Part shown: piece after piece, positions 62,878-64,000 of the stretch
Position numbering within the stretch: the first letter of the stretch is position 1
How the letters are laid out: every line of letters starts with the position of its first letter
Translations under genes and position numbers: made by a program
Notes under the pieces: model-generated
Told to the model about the DNA's origin: nothing
What the model saw: only the letters and a program-made list of their open reading frames with translations
The model's database searches: none
Assembly: GCA_024743195.1 (NCBI GenBank)
Contig: JANSXE010000001.1
Span: 248,001-312,000, forward strand
DNA length: 64,000 nt
Reading direction: 5' to 3'
DNA from: Alphaproteobacteria bacterium
GTDB taxonomy: Bacteria > Pseudomonadota > Alphaproteobacteria > UBA8366 > Aestuariispiraceae

Positions 62878-64000
62878 TCACACATTCAGCAGCAGATTCT
62901 CGCGCTCCCAGGAGGAGATGACCTGCTGGTAGAGGTCGTATTCGGTGTTCTTGACCTCGATATAGGCTTTTGCGAAGCGCTCGCCGAGGACCTCCTTGAG
63001 CGGTTTGGCGTAGTTGAACTTGTAGAGCGCGTCGCCCTGGTGGCGCGGCAGCGAGAAGGCGAAGCGGTAGGCGTCGCCCTCGACCGGCTTCTGGGGGTCG
63101 ATCTTCTCGCGCAGGCCCAGATAGCCGCAGGCGAGCGTCGCCGCGAAGGCGAGATAGGGGTTGGCGTCGGAGCCGGCGACCCGGTTCTCCACCCGCCGGG
63201 CGGCCGGCGCGGAATCCGGCACGCGCAGGCCCACCGTGCGGTTGTCGCGGCCCCAATGGACGTTGATCGGCGCGTCGGAATAGCGCGCGATGCGCCGGTA
63301 GCTGTTCACGTTCGGCGCGAGCAGCGGCATGGAGGGCGAAAGATAGCGCTGCAGCCCGCCGATATAGTGCAGGAACTGCTTGGAATCCTTGCCCGTCTTG
63401 GTGGCGAAGATGTTGCGGCCGGTCTCGATCTCCACCAGCGACTGGTGGATGTGCATGGAGCTGCCGGGCTGGTTCTGGTGCGGCTTGGCCATGAAGGTGG
63501 CGTGCACGCCGTGCTTGAGCGCCGCCTGTCGCACGAGCCGCTTGAACAGGAAGACCTGGTCGGCCAGGTCCATCGGATCGCCGTGATTGAAGTTGATCTC
63601 GAGCTGCGCCGCGCCGGCCTCGTGCGCCAGCGTGTCGATGTCGATCTGCGCGGCCTCGCAATAGTCGTAGATGTCCTCGACGATCGGGTCGAACTCGTTC
63701 GCGGCCTCGATGCCGTAGGCCTGGCGGCCCGACTCCTGCCGGCCGGACAGGCCGATCGGCGGCTCGAGCGGGTAATCCGGATCGACGTTCTTCTTGACCA
63801 GATAGAATTCGAGCTCCGGCGCGACGATCGGCTTCAGCCCCTTCTTGGCGAACAGGTCCAGCACCCGGCGCAGCACATGGCGCGGCGCATGGTCGACCGC
63901 GCGTTCGTTCAGGTAGAAGGCGTCGCAGACGATCTGCGCCACCGGCGTCGGGTACCAGGGCACGAGCCGGATGGTGTTCGGATCGGGCTGCAGATAGACG
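62878..64000 (-). CDS. Glutamine-synthetase family protein, 5' end cut by the window (PuuA-like)
   Basis: The C-terminal ~374 residues of a GS-fold ligase; the reading frame is open to the window end with VYLQPDPNTIRLVPWYPTP. GS blocks are PELEFYLVKKNVDPDYPL, QLEINFNHGDPMDLADQ, FMAKPHQNQPGSSMHIHQSL, SMPLLAPNVNSYRRIARY and RDNRTVGLRVPDS. The pattern is that of the GS-III-like gamma-glutamylpolyamine/gamma-glutamylamine ligases rather than the ammonia-assimilating GlnA. With a polyamine importer in the window, putrescine is a reasonable guess. The stop is 16 bp from the convergent hydrolase. Confidence 0.85.
   Translation of the reverse strand, partial: VYLQPDPNTIRLVPWYPTPVAQIVCDAFYLNERAVDHAPRHVLRRVLDLFAKKGLKPIVAPELEFYLVKKNVDPDYPLEPPIGLSGRQESGRQAYGIEAANEFDPIVEDIYDYCEAAQIDIDTLAHEAGAAQLEINFNHGDPMDLADQVFLFKRLVRQAALKHGVHATFMAKPHQNQPGSSMHIHQSLVEIETGRNIFATKTGKDSKQFLHYIGGLQRYLSPSMPLLAPNVNSYRRIARYSDAPINVHWGRDNRTVGLRVPDSAPAARRVENRVAGSDANPYLAFAATLACGYLGLREKIDPQKPVEGDAYRFAFSLPRHQGDALYKFNYAKPLKEVLGERFAKAYIEVKNTEYDLYQQVISSWERENLLLNV

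Overview
The window is a GC-rich (roughly 70% by eye), densely coded chromosomal segment, most likely from an alphaproteobacterium. Supporting signs are a C4-pathway 5-aminolevulinate synthase (hemA), a fabI-aroC pair close to a DnaJ-type co-chaperone gene and pdxH, and amino-acid/polyamine scavenging genes typical of Rhodospirillales/Rhodobacterales-like bacteria. The exact lineage is inference.

Layout. 0-5.2 kb: a secreted rhodanese and a two-gene RND efflux operon. 5.2-11.2 kb: a long minus-strand run with an HDAC-family deacetylase, a TPR protein, an AhpD-like protein, a double-GNAT protein, aroC and fabI. 11.4-17.6 kb: a YihY/BrkB membrane protein, a small HicA-like protein, a DnaJ-family protein, a glycine-zipper lipoprotein, pdxH, a CDF metal transporter overlapping an SDR. 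17.6-26.2 kb: a PadR-like regulator, a complete polyamine-type ABC importer (ATPase, binding protein, two permeases), hemA and a class III aminotransferase. 26.5-29.4 kb: a ribokinase-family sugar kinase, an S41 protease lipoprotein, a half-size GDT1-family protein.

29.5-33.0 kb is an accessory patch: a YunG-like gene, an AT-richer orphan lipoprotein, and a decayed tyrosine integrase next to the 3' end of a tRNA-Val(GAC), looking like the remnant of an integrated element. 33.2-41.2 kb: a lytic-transglycosylase-like protein, a PAS histidine kinase overlapping a class V aminotransferase, a TauD and a PhyH dioxygenase, and a two-gene unit of a membrane-anchored orphan protein plus a radical SAM enzyme. 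41.4-45.2 kb: a minus-strand operon with DgcN/DgcA-type D-glutamate catabolism genes followed by two transglutaminase-like proteins. 45.3-48.0 kb: a DUF1800-DUF1501 pair. 48.2-52.7 kb: divergent genes for an MttB-superfamily methyltransferase and a dimethylglycine/sarcosine dehydrogenase-like flavoprotein, suggesting N-methylated amine use.

52.8-64.0 kb: an orphan 384-aa protein; clusters of a TATTGTGTCCCC motif at about 54.1, 54.8, 61.0 and 61.8 kb that bracket a small secreted protein gene and a REP-associated (RAYT-type) transposase gene; an SH3-like protein; a CopD-like membrane protein; a three-domain ligase-ACP-acyltransferase fusion; a LysR regulator divergent from two tautomerase-fold genes; a dienelactone-hydrolase-like lipoprotein; and a truncated glutamine-synthetase-family gene, probably for gamma-glutamylation of an amine. 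Nitrogen-compound scavenging (polyamines, D-Glu, methylated amines) is the recurring theme. The least explained features are the motif/RAYT system and the radical SAM unit.
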